Program-made: the position numbers and the translations under genes
The notes under the pieces: model-generated
Told to the model about the DNA's origin: nothing
The model's input: only the letters and a program-made list of their open reading frames with translations
Databases searched by the model: none
Shown here: piece after piece, positions 38,795 to 51,126 of the stretch
Position numbering within the stretch: position 1 is the stretch's first letter
Layout: the number at the start of each line of letters is the position of its first letter
Origin: Owenia fusiformis
Taxonomy: Eukaryota > Annelida > Polychaeta > Sabellida > Oweniidae
Direction of reading: 5' to 3'
Length of the DNA stretch: 64,000 nucleotides
Assembly (NCBI GenBank): GCA_903813345.2
Contig: CAIIXF020000010.1
Location: 18,365,181-18,429,180 of the forward strand

Positions 38795-39220
38795 AGTCTG
38801 ATTGCGCAGATGAGGAAAGCCAATGCTTATAAAATGTAGACATTATGCCAAAATCTAAACGATGCCAACCCCTCTATTGTATGATAACATTAGATTTCAT
38901 TATGATGGATGTTCCAAATATTAAACTTACATATACAATTGTACTTCTTTCTGCAAGATGACCACCAAAGAAGTCTGATTGCTCAGATGAAGAAAGCCAA
39001 TGCTAATAAAATTTAGACACTTTGCCAAAATCTAGACTATGTCAACCTCTCCATTGTATGATTACATTAGATTTCATGCTGATACATGTACTGAATATAA
39101 AATTGTACTTACACATGATAACCACCATAGTCTAATTGCCCAGATGAGTGAAACGAATACTTAAAATATTTAGGCATTATTCCAATGTCTAGAATATTCC
39201 AACTTATCTATTGTATGATT
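38795..39220 (+). repeat. Tandem repeat, three units of ~157-177 bp
   Basis: Units start agtctgattgc(g/t)cagatga at 38795 and 38972 and agtctaattgcccagatgag at 39129, each followed by a variant of aaagccaatgct and ctattgtatgat. The last runs directly into the hairpin at 39221. Confidence 0.75.
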
Positions 39221-39307
39221 CAGATATGAGCCCCCTCTAAATATTGGGTGCGGAGGTACGTTTATGGAGCTCCTCCGCACCCAATATTTAGAGGGGGCTC
39301 ATATCTG
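39221..39307. repeat. Perfect 36-bp hairpin, 15-base loop
   Basis: Arms 39221-39256 and 39272-39307 are exactly complementary, running from cagatatgagccccctctaa to gtgcggagg. A degenerate version of part of it (ccgcacctaatatttccca) appears near 39651. Perfect pairing implies a recent origin or active maintenance. Confidence 0.92.
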
Positions 39308-39689
39308 AAAAACATTTCCGAATTTTTATAAAATCACACAGATACTGCCTGGCTTCAAAGATGCAAAAATAATTTGCATGGGTAGTGTATCTTGAACACC
39401 ATTTTTTATGAATGCTGGGGACGCAGTATTCAAAGGATAGTCTCAAAATATATAGGTCTGGGAAATGTTTAAGGCAAACTGCGTCGCTATAAAATGAATT
39501 GCACTACTATTTTCACAATTTTATTGATATTTGGTGTCAAATACACATATCTTGGAATATTTGAAGTCCCAAAACGGCTTAGTTTCAGAAATATCCCAAT
39601 TTTGAATTCAAAAATGACCGTTAGCTCCGCACCCTCCGCTCATTTGCGCCGCACCTAATATTTCCCACAGGCTCTGTCTGCAAAGGGTG

Positions 39690-40755
39690 TATATCTCAAT
39701 AAAGCCTGTCTAGGCTACATTTGTGTTCAATGAAGATATTCAATTTTACTACAATTATATAATTTAAAGGGGTTATTTATCCCATGTATTTTAATAACTT
39801 GCTAAAAAATATGAGAAAAATTGCAATTATGACGTCACAAAATATATTCAAATGAGCTAATTTGCATAAATTATAATATTTCTAAATGGGCATTCGACAT
39901 GGTTTCATTTGGTACCAAGATTATTTAAAATGGATAAGAAATGGAGAAGTTATAAAATAAAACATGTTATTGGTTATATTTATACTATTAATAGCAGGTA
40001 TTTTAATCGGCGTCCGTTTCCATGGCAACGGCGCCATTTTCAGAACTTCTCATTATGTGGAAAATATGGTAGAGGCTTAGCTTTCTAAAGATACCCAGTA
40101 GGGTCTGAGATTTACCTGCTAATATTAGCGTTTACCGTCTCAACACCCCATAATTTACATAAGGCTAGTTCACATTTTGTAAAATACAAGTTGTACCATA
40201 AAATAGGTCTAATTTTGCTGTTATTTTTCCAGTTATGTACTAATTAAAAGGACGTAGGCTATGTCGCTTAAACTGATTGAGATATGTTATATATATCAAA
40301 ATAAAGCCTGTTTCTCCTACATTTGTATTTTATGAATATATACAACTTTACTACACTTATTTAATTCAAAGGGGTATTTATAACATGTATTTTAATAACT
40401 TGCTCAAAATATTAGGAAAAATGGCAATTATGACGTCACAGAAGATATGCAAATGAGCTGATTTGCATAAATTATAATAAATTATACTTTATCTGAAAGG
40501 GCACTCAACATGCTTTCATTTGGTACCAAGATTATTTAAAACGGATAAGAAATGGAATAGTTATATAACAAAACATGTTATTGGTGATTCAAATACTGTT
40601 AATAGCAGGTATTTTATTCAGCGTCCGTTTCCATGGCAACGGGACCATTTTCAGAACTTCTTATTAAGTAGAAGATGTTGTGGTGATGCACAGCTTTCCA
40701 AAAATACCAAGAAACCCAACAGGGTCAGTCGATCCTTTTTTATTTTATTTTTTGC
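39690..40755 (-). repeat. Right array of ~600-bp units (inverted)
   Basis: Two units in reverse orientation to the left array: ggcaacgg markers at 40024 and about 40634, with ggtaccaagattatttaaaa at both. The outer unit ends with gggtcagtcgatcctttt, mirroring the left edge (aaaggatcgactgaccctgt near 31466). Confidence 0.85.
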
Positions 40756-41029
40756 AAATCCCTACTCGTCTAAAATAAAATTCTCAACTTATGAATTCAC
40801 GTTAATTAGAAATCTTGTCTGTTTAACAAGTGTACAATACATGTAACCAATTGTGAAAATTTACTGTAAGCTTGTTACTTTTATACAGTGTCATATGACA
40901 ATGGGATTTGTAAATAGAAAAATGTAATTTGAATTTAATTGTCCAGATATAACATGCACTTAATTATCATTTATCACTGGTATAGAATATTATAACCATC
41001 AGCACAATAAGAATGTATTTAATGATAAT

Positions 41030-41060
41030 GTATTAGTAGTATTAGTAGTATTAGTAGTAT
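41030..41060 (+). repeat. Short ttagtagta microsatellite
   Basis: Three to four direct copies of tattagtag. Between 40777 and 41486 I see nothing else. Confidence 0.6.
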
Positions 41061-41486
41061 TCAGGAAAGGTTTTCCACACTCATGTAACAGTAGGTTTTT
41101 GTATAAAAAATGTCTGTTAAATACACAAATGTATTTAATGCCCAATTGCTTTAATAAAGCGTAATTCAGCGTCCCATATCTTTATCTAATAGAGTAATGA
41201 ATTCTGATCCTTAAATTGCAAATATAATATGCGTTTTAGTAGATATTTGCAGCAAAAAATGCATGGTGGTATAAATAAATATATATAAAGGCATGTCTTT
41301 GATATGGGACTTCAATGTGTAATTCATACATGTACAGAGTAATCGAGTATTAAATCGTATGTCTTAATGTTGTACCATTGTATTTTTATACAAAATGTAA
41401 ACATGAATAAACATTGTTAAGTTATAAAAATAGTTGTTGATTTTATTTTACTTTTCCTTGTATAATTTAACTTGTAATATCATATA

Positions 41487-42100
41487 CAGGGTGTCTCAAA
41501 AAATGTACCTAAAAGTATATCAACAGCAAAGATAAACCAATCAATATTTTTTGCATGGTCATGTGGCCAAAACATGAAAGTTTTCTCCCCAATACACTAT
41601 TTTTATTTCAGTCTTGCCTTTTTGATGCTTTAACCCTTTATCTTTTAAATCACATAATCAATGTAACCTCATATTTCAATGACAGACTGGATCCTTACTG
41701 CTACATTGTGCTACACATTGTTCATCACATTTGATAATTCATGTGGAATGTTTTGGATTTCTCTTTGGATGTTGCCCTTACGTTGTGCTAGGTCTTTCTG
41801 CTTGGAATGAGCATTAAAACACTCCTTCAAATAGCCAAAGAGAAAGATGTTTGAGGATGACGATGGCAGAACAAGCACAGAGAATCAGGTCAATTATCGG
41901 CAGATGATTCAGGAATATCTTCCAGAGTTACGCAGGCTAGCCTGGAGATCAGTATCCAAAAAGGATAAATTGAATTAAAAACTGTGTATAGGGGAAAAAC
42001 TTAGATGTTTTGCTGACAAGACCATGCAAAACATGTCTGAAACATCGATTGGTTTGTCTATGCTGTTGATATACTTTTGGGTACATTTTTTGAGACACCC
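41487..42100. mobile_element. Tc1/mariner-type element, ~130-bp inverted ends, deleted core
   Basis: The ends cagggtgtctcaaaaaatgt and their complement (acattttttgagacaccct) are flanked by TA. Similarity extends inward through agtatatcaacagca and aaaccaatc for ~130 bp. The core is only ~350 bp, with no intact ORF. It sits 3' of POLR2M. Confidence 0.8.
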
Positions 42101-42430
42101 TATACATTGCAAACATGCTATGTCCAAACAATTCTTATAACAAGTCATTATTTCGTCAAAAATGTTGAACTTTTAGAAAATAAGCATAACACAGAATGTT
42201 GCATAAATTGCAACATTAATTAACAATGCTTATACTATGCATGCAAGTAAGTGTTAATATTCATGTAAGGCAAATATTATATAGAACAGTCCTTACACTA
42301 TTATACCTGTACTTTCAAACAGCCAGACACAATATCCGAGACAAAATTTAAATGTATTGACTCTTGAGTTACTTTACTAATCTCCCATTAGATCTGAGTT
42401 CTTGATTACGAGAATGTCCCCATTTATCTG

Positions 42431-44769
42431 TCACTCTGGATAATCAACCTGTTCATTCTCATCATCGTCACTGTCTGTGTCATCTGACATTCCAGACTTG
42501 TTGTCACGGTAACTGAAATAATACATGTGAGATCATGATTTTTAGTGATGTTGGCAAGTTGATGTCAACATCAGCATTGATGAATGAAATGAATAGGTGC
42601 TGTGCTTAGTTCCAATGACTTGTTTAAATGATATCAAGAGGAGTCAGCTCATGTATTTTCTTGAATTGATGTATGGGTGTGCTTTTTCTGATATCACATG
42701 AGGAAAACTGATTCCTATGAAATATTATATGGCTCATAAAATATCCACATGCATATTGATATAAAAATAACTTGTTAAATGTAACCACCTGCCATTTGCT
42801 ATGGATGCCGAAAACCGATTTCCAAATGCCGAAAACTGTTCATAAAAAGTTGGAGACTATAACAATATGTCACCACTTCTGGTGGTGACATAAAAAAGTC
42901 ACAAATAACAGAGTGTTTGAGTTCTCTCAAGGGTAAGTTACCTTTGTGTAATGGTATTCCCCTCTGGATTGTATGGCTGCATCTTCACCCCCACTGTTTG
43001 AGCAAGTCTCTCACTGGCCTGGATCGCTTGAAGTGTCTTTACAAATAGAAACAAATGAAATTAAACATAGAGAATTTTTAAGAAAAAACTGCACATGGAT
43101 CTCTAATTATTAGCCAAAAGACAAATAAATGTGTTGTTTTAAAGAAGACAGGTGATTTTCAACGGGTCAATCATTTGAAAATCTTTACATGGATATTAAC
43201 CTTTATATTCAACATGTTCACTAATAAGCCAGATTTTACTGTAGATCAATACCTGTTGCTTTTTGGCTTGCTCCTTTTGTAGGTTGAGAGATTCCTCCAT
43301 TGACAGAGTTATACTAGACTCATGTGTCCCTTTAGGTCTATATGCAAGTACACCCTCATATTGAATTGTTTTCTTGCTGGCACCTTTAGACTTATCAGTT
43401 TTAACATCATCAGGGATATCTTTTGATAATACAGTTCTATTATCTATTGTCTCAACTGGCTGGCCAATAGGACTGTCTGATTCGAGTATTGTTGTTAATT
43501 TGCCTTTGTTTTTTAGTTTTCTAGATATTGTATTTGTCTCCATGATTACACAATTGTCTTTAACACTAGGTGACTGTGAGGGTAATTTATCCTTTGGGAT
43601 TTCACTGATGTTCTTGGCTTTTATAGTCCTGAAATAAAAATGTTGATAATAAGGATAATCAAAATCATAATCATACCATACCCTTGAATATAGAATAGAC
43701 AGTTCTCCATAGGGAACATTCAAAATGGCCATCTTAACATTATAAGAAATACCTTAAAACTAATCAAATGATTTGGGTCCAAATGTATAGATGAGACTTC
43801 ACAAACAAGATTTTAGGATGGAACATCAAAATGACTGCTTTAATATTTACCGGGAATGTCCAAAAAGGAGTCGGCTTTCTTTGTTTAACTTTCAACCTAC
43901 ATAGCTGATGCGATGGAAGAATAATTCAAATTGGAGTTTTAAGAAACACGACTTAGGACATACAAAATACCATGGGCTTTCTAGTTGAAAGCCCATGAAA
44001 ATACACATATAATATTGACTTAAATCATCTCATACTTACTGGTAGGCCCGGTAGTGCGTTTTGGGTTCAACTGAATCAATCTTCTGTATGACTTTAGCAT
44101 AGCTATTGGATTCATCAGATTCATAGTTGATCTGTTTCTCCTTAATCCTGGGATTAAGCATCTGTTTTAATGGATCATCATCCTCAATGTTTGTTTCTGG
44201 CCTTATTTTCATTTGTGTGAATAAAGATGCAGTCTGATCCACAACTTCTAATTCTTTTATCTTTTGTTGTAATTGTTCTGCAAATGTTCGTATTTTCTTC
44301 CCCCTGTCTGGAAGTTTGTTGATGAATGATCTGTAACACAAGAGGATTCATGTAAAACATATTAAACAGTTAAACATAAAATGATAATATACTTATATTA
44401 CAATTTGTAGTGAGTATCTACTACCTAAAGAAGGTATCTCAAACATGTTACAGGCCCGTAGCGAGGATTTGCCATGGGGGGGGGTCCATTTTTTGAAAAA
44501 TTCCAGGGGGGGTCACTTGTGACAATTTTGGTCCAAAAATGGCCAAAATCACTTAACAAGTGCTCAGAGTGGTAAAAAAATGCATGATATTATTAGATAT
44601 GCAAAAGGTTCTGAATCTTGAAATGCAACTTTATCATTTGTACTCACTTATTGTTCAGCAGCTTCTGCTGTCTTTTTAATAGTTCTTCAAGCTGAGTTTT
44701 TGTGTGATTTTCAAGGTTACCAAGGTAACCCTGCTTCTCAGTATCTGTCCTTATAAATGTATCAGCCAT
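42431..44769 (-). CDS. POLR2M: RNA polymerase II subunit M (Gdown1/GRINL1A)
   Basis: Five minus-strand exons, 44648-44769, 44040-44330, 43253-43628, 42942-43036 and 42431-42512, join in frame to 321 residues; human GRINL1A is about 368. Gdown1 binds RNA polymerase II, competes with TFIIF and makes initiation Mediator-dependent. Conserved blocks in order: TQLEELLKRQQKLLNNK followed by SFINKLPDRGKKI, split by intron 1; SITLSMEESLNLQKEQAKKQ in exon 3; ERLAQTVGVKMQPYNPEG in exon 4, the hallmark C-terminal motif; and an acidic Ser/Asp/Glu tail. The middle is poorly conserved, as in other species. The start MADTFIRT is the first Met of exon 1, and all splice sites are GT/AG. Upstream, 45190-45240 has ETS-like and NRF-1-like words. 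Confidence 0.93.
44451..44543 (+). repeat. G-tract repeat in POLR2M intron 1
   Basis: caggcccgtagcgaggattt, G runs, then gtcacttgtgacaattttgg: a second, longer copy of the fragment at 30781-30850. Confidence 0.65.
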
Positions 44770-47390
44770 TGTTCAGATAGGATTCTTGCTAAAAAATGAT
44801 TGACACTTTGATATACAGATTGTCACAATTTAAGAGAGAACTACTGGACTCAGTTGTCAACAACATGGACTTGTAAACACATATTACATTAGATGCTCAT
44901 GTGGACTCAGGTGGCATAACGTAAAAATCCATTTTCTGTGAAATGCATGATTAGTCTACCAGCCAAGAGATATCACTTTCACCTTCAATGACCAATTTTA
45001 TAAACTGGACTCATTTGCCATTAAACTCATCTCAGAATGTTCACTGTTATTTCGCTTTTTTGTTTGTGCATGTGCAAAAAACTAACCATGTGCAGATTGT
45101 CTCTAAAAGTGGAATATTAAATATGATTGACGTTCATTTCTCTAAGATACTGTGCTTATGCCAAGGGAAAGATCAATATCCGGTGATTTCAGCGGGAAGT
45201 GGCGTTTCGTTCAGTGGATGAGCTGCTTGCGCACGCATAAATGTGATTATCCAATATTATTAGGGGAGGGTTATTTGAAATAGTTTTTGGTCACAGGCGC
45301 GACCCAGGGCTGTTGTCTTAAGGACATTTCGTTGAAAATGAGCCATTCGGCTGATAATTGGTAAGAGTTTGCGATCTTATTATGTATAATTGTTACTCAG
45401 ACACATATTTTGACACGATTCTGTTAAAAATAAGCTTTGAACCGAGAGATATTCACGATTGATATGCACATTTTTGATTGTGCCATTGCTTTTCCATTGC
45501 ACAATCCATGTATTGATAGAAGTAACATTAATAATGTAGATTATTTTACCTTCAATACATGGCAGACACTACATATCGGTCTATTAAATACCAGTTTGAA
45601 CCTTAAATAGTTTTATATTTCCATCCACGGCCTGGAGAGCCTGGGTGTGTTTGTCTCTTATGTGTATGCTTGTGAATTGGTGGGGCTGGTAGGGCACCAA
45701 TCCCCTGGCCCCGTCCACTCTTTATTCTTCTTCCCACTTACTCGAGTCTCTATAGCCAATTACCGGAATTTCCAGAGGGCTTGGAAGAAGATAACTGTCC
45801 CACCAGGTACCTCTGGGGGTCAAGATTGGATTAGACATTTGAAGTAAGACTGGTCTATGACTGTGGCACGAGTCCCCAACCCCCGGGCCCCAACCTAGCA
45901 TACCTCCGGGGTCCGGGCATACCTCACTTACGAATCAGCAAGGGGGTAAAGGCGGGGGTAAAGGTCGGGGGTAAAGTAAGTATCCGACGAGGGGGGGACG
46001 TTGTAGAATTTAACATGATGCAAACTCGACATTATAACTCATGCTGTAACATTTTGACTTCGCTGGAAAACAATAGGAATTATTTTTCTTGCCAATCAAT
46101 CATGAATCACAATCAAAATTTCAGAATGATCAATCAGGCAATGGTCTGATCATGGGCTCTACCACATTCAAACATTTTATGATATTCAGCAAGAAGTCCG
46201 GTAGAAATATAGAATATTTAAACATCAAAGCTGAAAGTTAAAAGCTAATCTGTCAATTTTCTGTCTGCAAAAGAGCGTTTACATTTGACACAATAACAGA
46301 CTGAGGCTTTGAAATCTAGGATTCCCCAGGAAAATATGACGTCATACTAATGAGCATAAGGATTTCCCTATTGGTCTGGGTCGAGCCTTGCTCGAAAACA
46401 CAATCCATAAATACATGCTAATTTCTAAGGAGATAGGAAGTGTATAACGTGTTTATCGATTTTGTTTAAAGATTTAATCAATTATCAAATTGTTTAAGTG
46501 GATAAAGTGGTCACACTTGCTTCAATTCATAGCGTAATCGACGGATAGAAACTGACCGAATTCCCGATATCCTACCCCGTATTACTGTAGGCTATTAGCT
46601 CAGTGACCTACAGAGGGCGCTATTACAAACAAGTACTGCACGAACCGATAAATTCCCGGGTATTGTAACGCCCTTGCTTATGCTTCAAGATTGACAAAAT
46701 AAATCAGAGGGGGTTACATACAGATGTCGACGTAAGGAGTTATTCTTGATTGAATTTTGTATTCATAACAAGGCAACTTGATACTCATATATGGAACAGA
46801 ATATCGATTTGCGTCCCTGGGAGACACAGAATGGAATTTTGGGCGATAATAGATGAAACAAAACTGGTGTCATCTGCAACTTGATTTCTTGAAGTAAACT
46901 CTCTTAAAAATGAACAATCAGTAGCTTTAATGCGAAATTATATATTCATATTAACATACATTGTAATCATAGATAATATACACGCCGTTTGATCCTGAAA
47001 TATACGAAATATATATGAATGAAATTTCTACCTGTTTTTACTTCTGGATTTTCTATTGTTTGTAATCACGAAATGTCAAATGACTATCAATAGGTGTTAG
47101 TGACATCTATCAATAACCTCAATTTCAGAATGGTGTTCAGCCTAACCTTGCTTTAAAAAACTACCATTCCACCCTGGAGGGATCTAGATAAGGTGTGGTG
47201 GTGGTGGGGGTCAATTGATTGGAAACCACAATTGTGACCCTTTAACTGGTTTTGTACTTAGAGGTCCATGTCTAAGCATGATGACAAATTTTGAGAAATC
47301 ATGACCTTTTATCATTATCTTTCTAAGCAAGCCATTTAGATTGTCTTTGTATCAGAATGAATGGACCTGTCAGGGCCAGGGATACATATT
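44770..47390. other. Upstream of POLR2M; no further gene seen
   Basis: The first few hundred bases hold probable POLR2M promoter DNA: gcgggaagtggcg at 45192 and tgcgcacgca at 45228. The rest, including a G-rich stretch at 45870-46000 (repeated gggggtaaag), shows no coding pattern. Confidence 0.45.
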
Positions 47391-47605
47391 CAGTGATCTC
47401 CCCAGGATTTTTTCTCAGGTGGGTGCAAAATTCTCATTTTCAATGTTTTCACAATTCAGACCAAAATTGTTCAAAATATGCCAATGTTTCATGATTTTCC
47501 TCATTTTCAAGTGGGTGCAAATGGATTTTCAGGTGGGTGCAAGCCTATTTTCAAAATCTCAGTTGGGTGCTGCGCCCACTTGCTTTAATGCTGGCGAGAT
47601 CACTG
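47391..47605 (+). mobile_element. ~210-bp MITE, copy 1
   Basis: Ends cagtgatctccccaggat and atgctggcgagatcactg form terminal inverted repeats. The body holds repeated caggtgggtgcaa and ends with gtgctgcgcccacttgcttt. Two further copies follow at 49424-49627 and 51439-51643, all in the same orientation. Confidence 0.78.
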
Positions 47606-48555
47606 ATATGCATTGTAGCTATATTGTAATTTATTTTCTAAACTTTTATATCAATTGTTTTTGAAACAATTTTTGAGCCCATTTATTCTTCAAGGTTCGG
47701 AGGGTCACAGTTTAGAACATTTTTCATCCAATGACTTTCAAGAGACTCCATCTCTAAGCTGGAGGTGAAGAATATCTTTTACTCAAGACACACTTGATAC
47801 TTGAAATTCAAAATTTTTATCTTGTTACTTAGCATACCTAAGTCTTATTTTGGACCTAGTCTCCTCTTGTCAGGAATAAAGTTTTCTTGGCGTCTCAATG
47901 ACAAATAATATAATATTTTGTTATGTGCTTCCTATTCACTTGAATGCCCAAAAGCATAAGACAATGACAACATGACATTTCAAGTGCAATAAAATGGGTC
48001 ATATTCGATGAGGTAAACATGACACACATTTAGCAGATTATAAAAGCATCATTTATTTGTATTTTATTTCTCATTTATTTTACTATATTTCTATATAGAT
48101 TTATCATTACAATGTATAGTAATACATCAAAGAAAAACATCAATAACTGTACAGTAAAAATTGAGATGATCAAGATTCAAGAATCAAATTATCCATGCAT
48201 TAGAGAAATGGGTCATATGAAACAGTGACTTGGTCTTTTAGAGGCAACAGAAAACAGGTATTTTCTTTAGTCTTATACTGTTACATGATCCTGAAAGTGA
48301 TGGAATAACTCTAGTATGTCTCCTTCTGTTTTGGTGTAGCTAATATCTGATTATGAGGCATAAAAGTATGACTTTCTTTATATAAAATTGTAAAAACTCT
48401 GTCCCATATAAGTATGATATCCTCTTTGGCTTCAGTTTTGCATTGGGCCACTTATTTAATTTCCCTGTCTCTCATTGTATTACGCCAGCTACATCACTAT
48501 GTCCATTTTCTAACATTGTTCAACTTTTGTCATATGGTGAGGTTTTCAACAGAAT

Positions 48556-51073
48556 TTAATTTTCAGTACCATCTTTCATGTATTTCTCCTGGATGTCTTG
48601 TATTTTCTCATATTCAAATTCAGCACCAACTGCACAACTAAGTAATGAGTGAATGTTGCGTTCTTCAAGATCGCCAAATACATAACCATTAGCTTTATCT
48701 ACGCACTGCATCACCCGAAGAAGTGTTTCTTTATCCTGGAAAGAGGAGCGTCAATTTTTTATAAGATTTAGTTGTGCCTTTTTTAAAGATTATACATACT
48801 ACTTAATATATGGCAAGTACTGAGAGAATGCATATTATTGTTTCAATACAATATTGTTTATGCATTAACAGATTAAGTAAAATAGATGTTTTTCATTAAA
48901 AATATCATCTCAGGTTTTGACTTGTACCTGATGTACTACATTTATGAAGATCTATGGGAGCCTGGAGTAATTTTGAGATGATAAAATGGATAGAATGGCA
49001 ATACTGATACACAAAACAATGGGTCAGGTTTGAAGAACAACCCACAAAGAGAAGATTAATAAACTGCCATCCATATGGACCCTGGCTGCCGTCAAAAGGG
49101 ATGAATATTTTTGCCTGATAACCTTGAAAATAGATTTTGTAGAATTGGGATTTTTTTCTCTTTTATTCAATTTAACATGACAAATGTAAATGGTTACAAC
49201 TTACAAAAAGTGTCATAATTTGGTACTTTCACAAAATATGGTAGCCATGACAACATTATGTCACCAACATCTTAGTGTTGAATATAAAATCAAATAAGAC
49301 AGTTACAAATAAACACTATTTTGATGAAAAATAAATCAAATATATGAGTTGATATATCTATATATTAATAGAGACGTTCACATAAAATAAGAGAGGAAAT
49401 TATAGTATAATCATTACACATTTCAGTTATCAGGATTTTTTCTCAGGTGGGTGCAAAAGTCCACTCAAAATATGCCAATTTTTCATGATATTTCTCATTT
49501 ACAAGTGGGTGCAAATGGATTTTCAGGTGGGTGCAAGTCTATTTTCAAATTCTCAGGTGGGTGCTGTGCCCACTTTTCTTTTATCAAAATCAATGTATAA
49601 ATGTACTTAATGCTGGGGAGATCGCTGCATTATATACCGTACCTGTATATTCATAGCTACAAACGTAACAAGACTATAATCCTGTACCAATCCAACTATG
49701 GCTTCATTCAATTTGGCATATTTGGCAAAGAATGGGTCTTTCTGAAAACATAAAAAATATATGGCATTCACAAACTGTAAGGTAAAAACTAACAATATAG
49801 TATTGAAATATTGATACATAACTCCTTCTAACCTCAACTGTGAAGTCCAGTAAGACTTCAATATATTACCCTTTAATTTCAGGGTTCTCCACTCAGGTTT
49901 TTCAACTGAAGTTGTTTCAATCACCATGGTAGACTACTGAACTAGTATATAACTTGGTCATAAGCCATGGTGTTCCGAAATAGGTTAGGACCATGATCCA
50001 ACTACATGTATCTCCAAATGTAAAAGATTATGCAAGAGCAAAAATATTCAAGATATGGCTCCCACCTACCTGTAAATGTTCAAGGAGAAAATCTAAATCT
50101 AGGACTTCGGTATAGAAATCAAGGTTGAATGCCAGCTTGCCATAGTTTTCAATGAGATCTGCTTTGGAGAGTACATTAACATGAGGAAGCTCAATTTGGA
50201 GCATGGTATTCAAAGATGTCAGCAGTACTGAGATAAACTTTCCTGGCTCACTGCAGTAGTGGGAATCTACAAGATGCACTGAGCACAACCTGAAGAAAAT
50301 GTAGGCATATTTTATTGAGAAAATACAATAGAGGACATTACTTGTATTATTGGTATTATTACTGAAAAGAGCTAAATGAGTGTTCTAAGTGACACTCATC
50401 AACACAGAAAAGGCTGAACAAAATGAAAAAAGGCAATTCATCATTTTCAAAATTCAGAAAAAACATTTTTTAACATCCAATGATTAGCCAATAACATAAG
50501 TATATTTCATCGGGATTAATACAACATAATATATTAATACAACATATTCTGTATATACAGATGCTTGGTATTGTCTCTATAGTGATACTAATCAACACAA
50601 AAGAAAAAACAAAATGGAAAATAGAAGTTTTACATTTTTCAAAAACTTCCAAGTATTCAAGAATATTTAAGTTTACCAGCAACCTACCTAAAATCCCACT
50701 TAGTCAGCTGTTGAAAGATATTCTTCACAGAGTTATGATGTGTATACAGCTCTACCTGTCCAGGACAATCAAAGAGCAGGTAACAGTCTTTAAATTGATC
50801 CAGCTGGAGTTTAAGCCAGTCCATGTTCTTCTCTAAGTACTCAATACAATAGATAAGTCCTCCATTTGGGCCTAGGTGTAAACTATCCATGACATCAGTG
50901 AGTGTCACAAGGTCAGAAATATCTATGGAACATTTATATGGAAGGCTATCATTGGCTGGGTCGAGGTTAATAATCGCAACTTTACGTCCAAGTTTACTCA
51001 AGAAATCATACATCCCTGTGCAGTATGTAGTCTTGCCACTTCCAGGTGGACCAATGACTACTTGTCCAAACAT
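48556..51073 (-). CDS. GPN2: GPN-loop GTPase 2
   Basis: Four minus-strand exons, 50688-51073, 50070-50289, 49643-49741 and 48556-48735, join to 294 residues (human about 310). GPN GTPases help assemble and import RNA polymerase II/III. The P-loop is [11 protein letters not shown] near residue 8. Then come NLDPAND (switch region), GPNGGLIYC with the diagnostic Gly-Pro-Asn, [11 protein letters not shown] (G3), [17 protein letters not shown] (G4 position, where SK replaces NK as is usual for the family), and [12 protein letters not shown] near the G5 position. The C-terminus [12 protein letters not shown] matches the family tail. The start MFGQVVIG lacks the few extra N-terminal residues of the human protein. 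It begins 53 bp after the ANAPC13 stop on the same strand. Confidence 0.96.
49424..49627 (+). mobile_element. ~210-bp MITE, copy 2, in GPN2 intron 3
   Basis: cagttatcaggattttttct to ctggggagatcgctg. It contains the caggtgggtgcaa body of copy 1 and ends only ~15 bp from the GPN2 exon 3 donor at 49643. Its minus-strand reading lies just inside the intron. Confidence 0.7.
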
Positions 51074-51126
51074 AGTGATAATTTTGTGATAATATTAACA
51101 TATGAAATATTCAGTGATTTTATGTG
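51074..51126 (-). other. 53-bp gap between ANAPC13 stop and GPN2 start
   Basis: AT-rich, no AATAAA on the minus strand (only a weak ataaaa word), and no pyrimidine-rich stretch followed by AG close to the GPN2 ATG. The space is too small for an ordinary 3' UTR, terminator and promoter, which suggests a shared transcript. Confidence 0.6.

Larger units (their letters stand above)
31419..40776. mobile_element. ~9.4-kb repeat island with inverted, tandemly repeated ends
   Basis: The left boundary ttttagacgagtagggattt (31419-31438) is mirrored by aaatccctactcgtctaaaa at 40757-40776. Inside each boundary the same ~600-bp unit is repeated in tandem, forward at the left and reversed at the right. 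A second inverted pair, about 33330-33540 and 36860-37040, lies further in. Long inverted ends made of tandem units are known from Foldback and Galileo elements. No transposase was recognised. Whether this is one mobile element or a pair of elements plus insertions is inferred. Confidence 0.6.

Noticed and set aside
46590-46620. ttagctcagtgacc resembling a tRNA A box
   Set aside because: No matching B box (ggttcgaatcc) or cloverleaf arms follow.
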